A DNA stretch of 29,044 bases from Lachnospiraceae bacterium UBA3287 (GTDB lineage: Bacteria; Bacillota; Clostridia; Lachnospirales; Lachnospiraceae), in contig DETN01000104.1 in NCBI GenBank assembly GCA_002362155.1, forward strand, positions 33,595-62,638. Direction: 5' to 3'. The notes under the pieces are model-generated. The model had not been told where the DNA came from, did no database searches, and saw only the letters and a program-made list of their open reading frames with translations. Shown here piece by piece: positions 15,004 to 22,815 of this stretch; the first letter of the stretch is position 1, and every line of letters starts with the position of its first letter. Both the position numbers and the translations under genes were made by a program.

Positions 15004-16230
15004 ATGAAGACACTTCTGGGCAAATGGAACAAGATGAGCCTGTTCACCCGCATCATGATCGGCTTTGTGCTGGGTATTATTTTCGGCCTGATCGCAGGCG
15101 AAAAAGCATCCAGCGTCGCTTTCCTGGGCACCATCCTGACAAGGCTTCTGACCATGGTGGTGGCGCCCCTGGTCCTTGGCCTTCTCATCTGCTCCGCGGC
15201 AGACGTCAAGGATTTCAAGACCCTGGGCAAGATCGGCGGCAAGACCCTGGCCATCTTCCTGGGCGGCACCGCCTTCGCAGTGGCCATCGGCCTGGTGGTA
15301 TGCAACGTTCTGAATATCGGGGCCGGCTTCGTCATGGAATCCGGCGTGACCTATGACGCCAAAGAGATCCCCAGCATCTCCGAGACCCTGCTCAACATCA
15401 TCCCCACAAACCCCTTCAACGCCCTGGCCAACCAGAACCTGCTGCAGATCATCTTCTTTGCCCTGCTTCTTGGCTTTGCTCTGATCGCTCTGGGCGAAAA
15501 GGGCGATCCGGTCTTAAACTTCTTCCGTTCCTGGACCGACGCCTGGAAGGAGATCACCAACATCGTCCTGGAGTTCACTCCCTTCGGCGTATTCGGACTT
15601 ATGGCTGACATCGTAGGCAAGTACGGCCTCAGCGTCATGCTTCCCTACCTCAAGACCATCTTCGCATGCTACCTGACCTGCTTCCTCTACACCGTGCTGG
15701 TACAGGGCGGTCTTATGGTGGGTCTCTACGCAAGGATCAGCCCCTTAAAGTTCTTCGCCACCATGAAGGAAGCCATGCTCTTCGTATTCGCCACCTGCTC
15801 TTCCGTTGCCACTATCCCGATCAACCTTAAGTGCACCAAAAAGCTGGGCGTTTCCGACAAGATCGCAGACTTCGTCATCCCCTTCGGCGCTGTCATGAAC
15901 ATGAACGGCACCGCCATCTATGAAGCCGTAGCCGTTGTCTTCGCCTCCCAGGTCTTCGGCATCCACCTGTCCGTGACCCAGCAGATCATGGTCACAGCTG
16001 TCCTGGCTTCCGTCGGTACCGCAGGCATCCCCGGCTCCGGCCTGGTCATGCTGACCATCGTCCTGAACGCCGTCAACCTTCCTCTGGAGACCATCGCTCT
16101 TCTGGCCGGTATCGACAGGATCCTGAACATGGCCCGCGTCATCCCCAACATCGTGGGCGACGCAGCAGCCGCTGTCATGGTAGCAAAGAGCGAAGGCGAG
16201 CTTCATCCCGAAGCCGTGACCGAAGAATAA
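15004..16230 (+). CDS. Dicarboxylate/amino acid:cation symporter (SLC1/DAACS family)
   Basis: 408-residue membrane transporter with eight expected helices and two re-entrant hairpins. The first hairpin is FATCSSVATIPIN, TM7 has MNMNGTAIYE (NMDGT in archetypes), the second hairpin has GTAGIPGSG, and TM8 reads GIDRILNMARVIPNIVGD (369-386). Aligned to the archaeal aspartate transporter GltPh, D371, R378, N382 and D386 match D390, R397, N401 and D405. The residue that binds the substrate amino group (D394) is N375, and T398 is V379. This argues for a carboxylate lacking an amino group. It begins 27 bases after the UxaA-family gene with a GGGAGG site, so it probably imports that enzyme's substrate. 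Confidence 0.88.
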   Translation: MKTLLGKWNKMSLFTRIMIGFVLGIIFGLIAGEKASSVAFLGTILTRLLTMVVAPLVLGLLICSAADVKDFKTLGKIGGKTLAIFLGGTAFAVAIGLVVCNVLNIGAGFVMESGVTYDAKEIPSISETLLNIIPTNPFNALANQNLLQIIFFALLLGFALIALGEKGDPVLNFFRSWTDAWKEITNIVLEFTPFGVFGLMADIVGKYGLSVMLPYLKTIFACYLTCFLYTVLVQGGLMVGLYARISPLKFFATMKEAMLFVFATCSSVATIPINLKCTKKLGVSDKIADFVIPFGAVMNMNGTAIYEAVAVVFASQVFGIHLSVTQQIMVTAVLASVGTAGIPGSGLVMLTIVLNAVNLPLETIALLAGIDRILNMARVIPNIVGDAAAAVMVAKSEGELHPEAVTEE

Positions 16231-16270
16231 ATCCGTTCGGTATTATCTTACACATATACCAGCACCAAAG

Positions 16271-16305
16271 AAGGCGCCGGATCCCGCTCAGGGACCCGGC
16301 GCCTT
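16271..16305 (+). terminator. Terminator after the symporter gene
   Basis: Stem of 15 positions with one A-C mismatch (16271-16285 with 16291-16305), loop GCTCA, then TGGCTTTTTT on the plus strand. pepT ends 33 bases further on the opposite strand and may share it, although the minus-side T-tract is poor. Confidence 0.85.
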
Positions 16306-16337
16306 GGCTTTTTTACAGATTCATTTTCTGAAATAAA

Positions 16338-17609
16338 TTAAGCAATTTTTTTACTGCTTTCTTCCTGTACTTTCTCTTCGTCCTTATCCTTCATCCGGGA
16401 AAATTCCCTGACCACTTCCACCAGCACCTGCGTGCACAGATCCATCTCTTCCGCCACCGCATGCTCGTAGTAGCCGTGGTAGGCGTAGCCCCCGGTCCCC
16501 AGATTGGGACAGGGCAGGCCCCGGAAGGAAAGCTGGGCTCCGTCGGTGCCGCCTCTGACAGGCTCGGAAACAGGCGTAAGGCCGCAGGTCTCTGAAGCCT
16601 TCCTTGCAGCTTCCAGCACTTCGGGGTACTTTTCTATGACCTCTGCCATGTTCCTGTACTGATCGTGTACATGGCAGGTGGCCGTCCCTTCTCCGTACTT
16701 TTCGTTGAGCAGGCGGGCGATCTCCTGCATCTTCTGCTTCTTTTCCTCGATCTTTACAGCGTCGTGGTCCCTGAGGATGTAGTCGGCGGAAGCTTCCGTG
16801 ACGTTGCCCCGGGCTCCCGTCAGATGATAGAAGCCTTCCCTGCCCTCTGTCTTTTCCGGTACCTCCTCCTGAGGCAGCATGGCGTTGGCTTCCATGATCA
16901 CCTTCATGGCGTTGATCATCCTTCCCTTGGCCGAGCCGGGGTGTACGCTGAAGCCCCGGACTGTAAGACGGGCCGCCGCCGCATAGAAGGTCTCGTAGAC
17001 CACCTCTCCGGGAACGGAGCCGTCCACGGTATAGGCCAGGTCCGCTCCGAATTTTTCCAGGTCCAGAAGAGAAGCCCCATGGCCGATCTCCTCGTCCGGC
17101 GTAAAGCTGATGCAGATCCTGCCGTGGGGGATCTTTTCCCGGATCAGGGTCTCGCACATGGTCATGATCTCGGAGATGCCGGCCTTGTCGTCGGCGCCAA
17201 GGACAGAAGTCCCGTCGGTGGTCAGGATGGTCTTTCCGATACATTCCTTAAGATGGGGGAAGACCTCCGGATCCAGGACTCTTCCGGATGTTCCCAGGGG
17301 AATGGGGGATCCGTCATAACATTCCACCACCTGGGGATGGGCATCCGTGCCTCCGCAGTCATTCACCGTATCCAGATGGGATATGAAACCGATGGACCTG
17401 CAGGCTTCATAGCCGGGCGTGGCCGGAAGAAAGCCATAGACATAGGCGTGCTCGTCCACGAAGACGCCCTCCAGTCCCATTTCCTTCATTTCCTTTTCCA
17501 GGAGATAAGCCAGGTCGAACTGTCCCTTCCCTGTAGGCGTTCCCTCTCCTTCTCTGAAGCTGGTCGTATTGACCGCCGCATATTTTAATAAGCGCTCACT
17601 TGCTCTCAC
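16338..17609 (-). CDS. pepT: Peptidase T (tripeptidase, M20 family)
   Basis: 423-residue cytoplasmic zinc aminopeptidase that removes the N-terminal residue of tripeptides. Metal ligands and catalytic residues are visible: H78 and D80 in ISHLDTV, D140/D141 in GADDKAG, the E173-E174 pair in TPDEEIG, D196 in YTVDGS, and the late His in YHGYYEHA. The dimerisation-domain stretch GFSVHPGSAKGRMINA is present. The start is a GTG at 17609, placed eight bases after GGAGG, with no nearby ATG. The gene is transcribed alone and has no evident functional tie to either neighbour; peptide turnover is a housekeeping role. Confidence 0.95.
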   Translation of the reverse strand: MRASERLLKYAAVNTTSFREGEGTPTGKGQFDLAYLLEKEMKEMGLEGVFVDEHAYVYGFLPATPGYEACRSIGFISHLDTVNDCGGTDAHPQVVECYDGSPIPLGTSGRVLDPEVFPHLKECIGKTILTTDGTSVLGADDKAGISEIMTMCETLIREKIPHGRICISFTPDEEIGHGASLLDLEKFGADLAYTVDGSVPGEVVYETFYAAAARLTVRGFSVHPGSAKGRMINAMKVIMEANAMLPQEEVPEKTEGREGFYHLTGARGNVTEASADYILRDHDAVKIEEKKQKMQEIARLLNEKYGEGTATCHVHDQYRNMAEVIEKYPEVLEAARKASETCGLTPVSEPVRGGTDGAQLSFRGLPCPNLGTGGYAYHGYYEHAVAEEMDLCTQVLVEVVREFSRMKDKDEEKVQEESSKKIA

Positions 17610-17776
17610 ACAGATGTCCTCCGAATTTACTCTTCTGTCCTGAGTCCGGACAGTATCATGTACTATATCAGAAAGGCCGGTGGGTCTTCAAGTGTCATGC
17701 CGCAAATGCTTCCAAAGATTCCTGAGATTCTCCCTTTTTTTCCTGCCGCAGAAGGGAAAAGGCAGAAAGAAAAGTA

Positions 17777-17820
17777 AAAAGAGTGCCGGAAACAGGAAAT
17801 CCTGCTTCCGGCACTCTTTT
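17777..17820 (-). terminator. Terminator of the ascorbate-type PTS operon
   Basis: Stem of 15 bases (17777-17791 with 17806-17820) with an inner CAGG/CCTG stem. On the minus strand it is followed by a T-rich stretch, 37 bases past the IIB stop. Confidence 0.85.
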
Positions 17821-17857
17821 GTCATGAGGGGGAGAGATGTGTGCGTCTTATGAAGGG

Positions 17858-18139
17858 TCAGATGCCGAATGCCTCTTTGATCTTTTCGGTCATCTCGGGC
17901 ATGGAAACCAGGTTCTTAAGGCCGACAGCCTTGCCGCATTTCTGTGCCTGGGGAAGGAGGTCATTGCCGCAGATCAGAAGGTCTGCCATGCCGGAGTGAA
18001 TGTCTGCCAGAGTGGTGTGTTCCACTGTAACGCCTGTAATGCCCAGGTTCTTCAGTGCCTTTTTGCAGTTCATCTCCATCATGAAGGAGGAGCCGAGTCC
18101 GGAGCCGCAGAAGCAGACGATTTTCTTGATGTTTTCCAT
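17858..18139 (-). CDS. PTS IIB component, ascorbate (UlaB/SgaB) type
   Basis: 93-residue cytoplasmic phosphocarrier. The phosphorylated cysteine is C11 in the loop CGSGLGSSF, which is characteristic of small IIB proteins of the ascorbate/galactitol class. It accepts phosphate from IIA and passes it to the sugar carried by IIC. Last gene of the IIA-IIC-IIB unit, 116 bases after IIC, with a stem-loop in that gap. AAAGGA lies before the ATG. The substrate is not identified; ascorbate is the family archetype, but UlaD/E/F/G enzymes are absent here. Confidence 0.88.
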   Translation of the reverse strand: MENIKKIVCFCGSGLGSSFMMEMNCKKALKNLGITGVTVEHTTLADIHSGMADLLICGNDLLPQAQKCGKAVGLKNLVSMPEMTEKIKEAFGI

Positions 18140-18190
18140 TTTTTATTCCTTTCTTTTTACTTTTGATTGCATTGGTTTATCTTTTTTCAT

Positions 18191-18216
18191 CCCGCCTGCG
18201 GTTTTCCGCAGGCGGG
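18191..18216. other. Intercistronic stem-loop between PTS IIC and IIB genes
   Basis: A perfect 11-base stem (18191-18201 with 18206-18216) with a four-base loop and no T-tract on either strand. It follows the IIC stop by about 40 bases on the minus strand. It looks like an RNA-stability or processing hairpin that could set the ratio of IIC to IIB rather than a terminator. Confidence 0.5.
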
Positions 18217-18255
18217 TCATTTACCAGTTATGTCTTTTAAATGGATGCTGAAGGA

Positions 18256-19638
18256 TTAGGCTTTGTTTCTGCCGAGAGTGTAGTTATATACGATGGGCAG
18301 TGCGAACAGTACGGCTGCCACTGCGATCAGACCGCCCTGGCCGATGAAGCGGCAGAGGGTTCCGAAGATGATGCCTACGACGGTGAAGTCTGCGTCGGAG
18401 AAGGTGGTTCCCACAAAGCCCAGGGCTCCCATGATGGGATAGAGGCCTGCTGCCAGGAAGGTCACGACGATGCCGTGTACGAAGGCTCCGACGACTGCGC
18501 CCTTAAGGCCGCCTGTGGCGTTGCCGCAGACACCTGCCGTTGCGCCGCAGAAGAAGTGGACCACCGCGCCGGGAAGGATCATGGCTGCTGCAATACCTGC
18601 GGCGTTCATGCCGATCAGGACCAGGAGGGCCAGGATGCCGCCGATGAAGGAGGCTGCGAAGCCGATCAGGACTGCGTTGGGAGCGAAGTTGAACATGATG
18701 GGGCAGTCAAGCGCAGGGACGGCATTGGGGACCAGCTTTTCGGAGATGCCCTTGAAAGCGGGAACGATCTCGTTGATGACCAGGCGGACGCCTGCCAGAA
18801 CTACGTAGACACCTGCGGAGAAGGTAATGGATTCAACGATGGTGTAAACGACCCAGTTCTGATCGCCGAAGATTTCGGCTGCCGCTTCGGGAGCTCTTAC
18901 GACTGCGATGGCTGCGACGATGAAGTAGCATACGAACATGACCAGAGCGATGGAGATGTTGTTGTTCCTGAGGAAGGACAGGCCCTGAGGGAAGTCAATG
19001 TCTTCTGTGGTGGTACCCTTTTTGCTGCCATCCTTGCCGCCGAAGATCTTGCCGATCTGACCGGCTACCCAGTAAGCGATGGAGCCGAAGTGGCCCAGGG
19101 CTACGGAGTCGTCGCCGACTGCTTCACGGACGATGGGCTGCATGAGCCAGGGGAAGAATGCCATAACGAAGCCAAGAAGAAGAGCGCCGGTGATATAAAG
19201 AGCGATGCCGGACAGGCCTGCGATCTGCAGGATGCAGGTGATAAGGCATGCCATGTAGAGCGCATGATGGCCGGTCAGGAAGATGAACTTCATATTAGAG
19301 AACCGGGCCAGGATGATGTTTGCGACCATGCCCAGGGCGAAGATGCCGGCGGTCTCTGTTGCGAACTGGGTCAGGCCCAGGGAAACGACTGCTTCGTTGT
19401 TGGGGATGACGCCTTCCATACCGAAGGCCATCTGGAAGATATTTCCGAAGGGAACGATGGCTTCCTGTACCAGGGCAGCGCCTGCGTTCAGGACGATGAA
19501 GCCCAGGATGGTCATGATGGTTCCCTTAATTACTGTCTGCAGGTCTGACTTCTGAAGCAGCAGACCCAGCATTGCGATCAGTCCGACGAAGATCGCGGGT
19601 GTTGACATAATCGACTGTATAAAAAGTAATACTGCCAT
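18256..19638 (-). CDS. PTS IIC permease, ascorbate (UlaA/SgaT) family
   Basis: 460-residue membrane permease of the L-ascorbate PTS family, with about ten or eleven hydrophobic segments. Family stretches include IMSTPAIFVGLIAMLGLLLQ at the N-terminus, GFIVLNAGAALV, IFLTGHHALYMA, FPWLMQPIVREAVG, ALGHFGSIAYWVAGQIGK, and the conserved NAVPALDCP and FNFAPNAVLIGF in the second half. It moves a sugar-like substrate across the membrane while IIB phosphorylates it. AGAGGAG precedes the ATG. It lies between IIA and IIB on one transcript. Substrate is uncertain, because UlaA relatives occur with several sugars and pentitols. Confidence 0.92.
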   Translation of the reverse strand: MAVLLFIQSIMSTPAIFVGLIAMLGLLLQKSDLQTVIKGTIMTILGFIVLNAGAALVQEAIVPFGNIFQMAFGMEGVIPNNEAVVSLGLTQFATETAGIFALGMVANIILARFSNMKFIFLTGHHALYMACLITCILQIAGLSGIALYITGALLLGFVMAFFPWLMQPIVREAVGDDSVALGHFGSIAYWVAGQIGKIFGGKDGSKKGTTTEDIDFPQGLSFLRNNNISIALVMFVCYFIVAAIAVVRAPEAAAEIFGDQNWVVYTIVESITFSAGVYVVLAGVRLVINEIVPAFKGISEKLVPNAVPALDCPIMFNFAPNAVLIGFAASFIGGILALLVLIGMNAAGIAAAMILPGAVVHFFCGATAGVCGNATGGLKGAVVGAFVHGIVVTFLAAGLYPIMGALGFVGTTFSDADFTVVGIIFGTLCRFIGQGGLIAVAAVLFALPIVYNYTLGRNKA

Positions 19639-19706
19639 TTTCTCCTCTTTCCGCTGCCTTCCCGGCAGCTATGAAACCTTTTTCTTTTTCCTATAACGAC
19701 GGCGTT

Positions 19707-20135
19707 TTATGCGAAGAAGCTGTATAAAGTCTCTGCGTCGCCGGACTTAAGCATCTTTTCCGCCTTTTCCTCATCCTGGAGGATCTCCGAGATCTGCATG
19801 AGGGTATCCAGATGTGAATTGGAATCCGCTGCCGCCAGGGCGATGAACAGGTTTGCTGCCGCGTCCTCTTTCTCAAAGGAAACTTCCTTCTTAAAGAGGG
19901 TCAGGGCGATCTGGGTGGAGACGGCTCCCTGTTCCGGCCTGGCATGGGGCATGGCCACATGCGGAGCGATGCAGATATAAGGTCCGTACTCTTCCACGTT
20001 GGAGATGACGGCGTATTTGTATTCTTCCGTAACGAAGCCGCCTTTTTCCAGGGGAAGAACAGACTTGATGATGGCGTCCTTCCAGTCCTTTGCGCTCTCC
20101 AGGATCTGTACGTTCTCTTTTCTGAGAAGTGTCAT
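19707..20135 (-). CDS. PTS IIA component, ascorbate/mannitol-type
   Basis: 142-residue cytoplasmic phosphocarrier of the fructose/mannitol-ascorbate IIA fold. The active histidine is H64 in VAMPHARPEQG, with the partner H59 in IAPH just before it. It receives phosphate from HPr and passes it to IIB. First gene of the operon; AAGGAG lies before the ATG. A promoter is predicted at 20227-20254. The same IIA fold forms the C-terminus of the regulator encoded upstream, where the motif reads MLAHAKPED. Confidence 0.9.
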   Translation of the reverse strand: MTLLRKENVQILESAKDWKDAIIKSVLPLEKGGFVTEEYKYAVISNVEEYGPYICIAPHVAMPHARPEQGAVSTQIALTLFKKEVSFEKEDAAANLFIALAAADSNSHLDTLMQISEILQDEEKAEKMLKSGDAETLYSFFA

Positions 20136-20527
20136 TGCTTTACTCCTTCCTGCTGCCTGCCCGCGATCCCGGGAAGGCTCTTTGCTGCTTTTTACTGCAT
20201 CAGGTTCCGGCCGGTTCCTGTCTATGCCTATACTCTAACAGGCAGGCCCTGCAATTAGAAGTCCAACTCCTTTCCACTTAAATGTGCAAAAAGAAGACCC
20301 CTTTTCTCCCTTTCTGCACAGAGCCGGGCAGGACAGGCATCCCCGGAACTGGCAGAAAGGGAGAGAGGATGACAGGAAGAGGACCGGTAAAAATCCGAAG
20401 GAAAGGAGGCGCCAAAAAAATCCGGGCAGGATCTCCCTTTCTGGGAAGTCCTGCCCGGACATGTATCTTCTTTTTCTCTTTTCTTCTCTTTTTTTGACCA
20501 CCGGCTGCCGGCAAAGACCCGTATGCT
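20136..20527. promoter_or_regulatory. Control region of the ascorbate-type PTS operon
   Basis: 392 non-coding bases. On the minus strand TTGCAG (20254-20249), 16 bases, TATAGG (20232-20227) is a possible promoter. Upstream of it lies an interrupted inverted repeat, TGTGCAAAAAG (20283-20293) and CTTTCTGCACA (20310-20320), at an activator-like position. Related TTTCTGCACA motifs stand before the regulator gene. The terminator of the regulator occupies 20414-20459. Confidence 0.5.
20414..20459 (-). terminator. Terminator of the PRD regulator gene
   Basis: Stem of 11 bases (20421-20431 with 20449-20459) with an inner TCCC/GGGA extension, followed on the minus strand by seven T residues (20420-20414). 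Confidence 0.85.
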
Positions 20528-22552
20528 TTATCTGAGCTTTTCCTTAAGCAGGGCCAGGATCCCGGCCGCGCTCTCCGCCTCTTCCAGAGCCTTCAGATTT
20601 TCTTCGTCTTCCGCAAAAGTCAGAAGGTCGTTCAGGATCTTCAGATGTTTTTCGTTGTCTTCCGCACTCAGAACGATAATGATCTTTGCCTGTCTTCCCG
20701 CCGGGAAAATGACCGGCTCCTTAAAGGAGGCCAGGGACACATCTCTTCTGTTCACTCCGTCCTCGGGCTTTGCATGGGCCAGCATGATGTGGTCCGTAAT
20801 GAACATATAGGGACCGTAATACATGGTCTGGGTCACGACGGCATCCAGGTAATGTTCAATGATGCTGCCGTTATGGAGAAGAGGCTCTCCCGCAAGATAA
20901 ACGGCATCCGTCCACTTGACTTTTGTATCCACCATCCGGATCCGTGAAAGATCCAGCAGCTCCGGCAGTCCCATGGCCCTTTCGTTTTCGGCAGGCCTGT
21001 CCGGGGTAAAAGATCCGGCCAGGAAGAGCGCGATGTCCTTCTGCAGGGCTTCGTGATCCGCCGGGTCCACATATTTGCTGACCACCTCAAAGAGGCGCCT
21101 GGAAAAACCGCTGTTATTAAAGGCGGCCACCATGGAATTGCTCAGGATATAGCGCCTGTCCTCATCCGTCAGGATGGGATGGACCACCAGGACGGGCACC
21201 ACCGTGCTGATCCGCACCGTGGAGATCACCAAATCGCATTTCTCCTGGACATTGATCAGCCTGCTGGCAGGCAGAACATCCACGATCTCCGCTTCCGGAA
21301 GCAGCTTTTCCACTTCCCTGCGCAGCATGTTCCCGGTGGATACGCCGCTGGAGCATACGATCAGGATACGGAGCCTTGTATGGGAGGAAGACGTAGTCTT
21401 CAGAAAGGCGCCGAAATGCAGGGCCAGATAGGCCACCTCCGCGTCGGGAATGGGGAGATTGATCATCTGTTCCAGAAAGACCGTCACGCGGCGGGTGAGT
21501 TCAAAGAGGTTGGGATATTCCCGGACCACGTCCTCTGTCATGGGATTGCCGATCTGGATGCCGTACTGATAACGGTACATGGAAGACCGGATATGGATAA
21601 AGAGGGCTCTTTCCAGTTCCTCCCTGCGGGTAAAAGTCACGCAGGCGACCTTTTCAAATTCCGATACAAGGGCCTTGGTGATCCCGTAAATGGACTGGTC
21701 GGACCGCTCCTCAAAGATCTCTTCCGTGGAAACTGACAGTCTGGCCCCCAGCAGGTGAATGGTCAGATAGATCTGCTCTTCGTGGGAAAGATCCGGAAAC
21801 TTCTGCCGGACCTGGCGGTACTCCGCTGTCCCCGTCACTTCGCTTTCCTTCAGTTCCGGCAGGACAAAGGGATTCCGGTGCCTGTACATAAGGGGCACAA
21901 GGAGGGCCAGGGCGTCCATGCTTCCGTCCACGTAGTCCAGTCCCAGTTCCTTTCCGATAGCGTCGAGCTTCCCGTAATGCTCCTGTACCGGTCCTCTTTC
22001 CAGAAAGGGGATCAGACCGGAAACGGCCAGGGGACGGAGTTCCTCATAGTAGAGGATAAAAAGGGCCCTGATCTGGACCGGATATCCATGAATGGTATAG
22101 CCGGTCTTATTTTCATAGTGGAGCTCCAGGGAGTATTCGTGGAGCTTCTGCACCGCGATCTTGATATCGGAAAAGACAGTATTCCTGCTGACATGGAGCA
22201 GGTCGATCAGCTGCTCGATATAGACGCTCTCCGGACTCTGGATGATATAGGTGATCAGGATCTTCTGCCTCTCCTCGGGAAGGAACTGATAGTAATCCTC
22301 ATATTCCTTGACGGCCATGGCGTCGGAAATGCCCTTCTTTTCATCTGCCGTAAGGAGGATCCCCTTTCCATGCTCTGCCGTAAGCTCCGGCAGACCGTGT
22401 TCGTCCAGCCAGTCGTTGATGTTGCAGATATCATAATATATGCTCCGTCTGGAAACACCTGTCTTCCGGGCCAGGTCCTTTAAGGACGTATGCCCGGATG
22501 CCCTGGTCAGGATCTCCAGGATCTGCTCACAGCGTTCGTTCAGATTGCTCAT
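20528..22552 (-). CDS. PRD-containing PTS transcriptional activator (ManR/LicR/MtlR type)
   Basis: 674-residue regulator. Domains in order: N-terminal HTH (about 5-62), second HTH (about 105-135), two PTS regulation domains (about 180-285 and 290-395), a IIB-like domain with C400 in IVCSSGVSTGN, and a IIA-like domain with H593 in MLAHAKPED. Candidate phosphorylated histidines are H266 (YLTIHLLGARL), H320 (ALFIHIRSSMYR) and H379 (YLALHFGAFL); the usual first histidine of PRD1 is not evident. Such proteins activate PTS operons when substrate transport drains phosphate from their IIB/IIA sites. The start at 22552 has AGAGG upstream; the ATG at 22576 does not. It directly precedes the IIA-IIC-IIB operon, its likely target. 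Confidence 0.9.
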   Translation of the reverse strand: MSNLNERCEQILEILTRASGHTSLKDLARKTGVSRRSIYYDICNINDWLDEHGLPELTAEHGKGILLTADEKKGISDAMAVKEYEDYYQFLPEERQKILITYIIQSPESVYIEQLIDLLHVSRNTVFSDIKIAVQKLHEYSLELHYENKTGYTIHGYPVQIRALFILYYEELRPLAVSGLIPFLERGPVQEHYGKLDAIGKELGLDYVDGSMDALALLVPLMYRHRNPFVLPELKESEVTGTAEYRQVRQKFPDLSHEEQIYLTIHLLGARLSVSTEEIFEERSDQSIYGITKALVSEFEKVACVTFTRREELERALFIHIRSSMYRYQYGIQIGNPMTEDVVREYPNLFELTRRVTVFLEQMINLPIPDAEVAYLALHFGAFLKTTSSSHTRLRILIVCSSGVSTGNMLRREVEKLLPEAEIVDVLPASRLINVQEKCDLVISTVRISTVVPVLVVHPILTDEDRRYILSNSMVAAFNNSGFSRRLFEVVSKYVDPADHEALQKDIALFLAGSFTPDRPAENERAMGLPELLDLSRIRMVDTKVKWTDAVYLAGEPLLHNGSIIEHYLDAVVTQTMYYGPYMFITDHIMLAHAKPEDGVNRRDVSLASFKEPVIFPAGRQAKIIIVLSAEDNEKHLKILNDLLTFAEDEENLKALEEAESAAGILALLKEKLR

Positions 22553-22576
22553 AGTCTTGCCTCTTTCAGTTAACAT

Positions 22577-22815
22577 TTTTTATAGTACTGAACCTGTATT
22601 AACTCTAGCACGAGACAAATCTGAGGGGCAATGCCGGCCGCGTCCAATTTTCTGCACAAAAGAGGGCCTTCTGTTTCTGCAAAGTGCAGTTCTGTTTTTT
22701 AAAACTGCTTTTTCCGTATAAAGATCCTGCAGAATATCCGGCAGCGACTGCCGGTATAAAGAAAGGGGGACAGAAACATATCCTGTATGTCCCTGTCCCT
22801 TTCTCATATCCTTGT
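22577..22815. promoter_or_regulatory. Upstream region of the PRD regulator with repeated TTTCTGCA motifs
   Basis: TTTCTGCACA (22649-22658) and TTTCTGCAAA (22674-22683) are direct repeats 25 bases apart. The second runs into the palindrome CTGCA-AAG-TGCAG (22677-22689). They resemble the arms of the inverted repeat before the PTS operon, so autoregulation by the PRD protein is plausible. A hairpin for the neighbouring SDR operon lies at 22761-22803. Confidence 0.4.
22761..22803 (-). terminator. Terminator-like hairpin after the SDR operon
   Basis: GGGACAG (22767-22773) pairs with CTGTCCC (22793-22799), extended by GAAA/TTTC outside and ACATA/TATGT inside. On the minus strand it runs into CCCCCTTTCTTT, 13 bases past the SDR stop. 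Confidence 0.6.

Noticed and set aside
18140..18190. 15-codon frame ATGAAAAAAGAT... between the hairpin and PTS IIB
   Set aside because: No proper ribosome binding site, since the hairpin occupies that position; too short to support.
18241..19548. Long plus-strand open frame (435 codons) opposite the PTS permease
   Set aside because: It is antisense to a clear UlaA-family gene; the Cys/Asp/His-rich translation is what the complement of hydrophobic codons yields, and there is no ribosome binding site.
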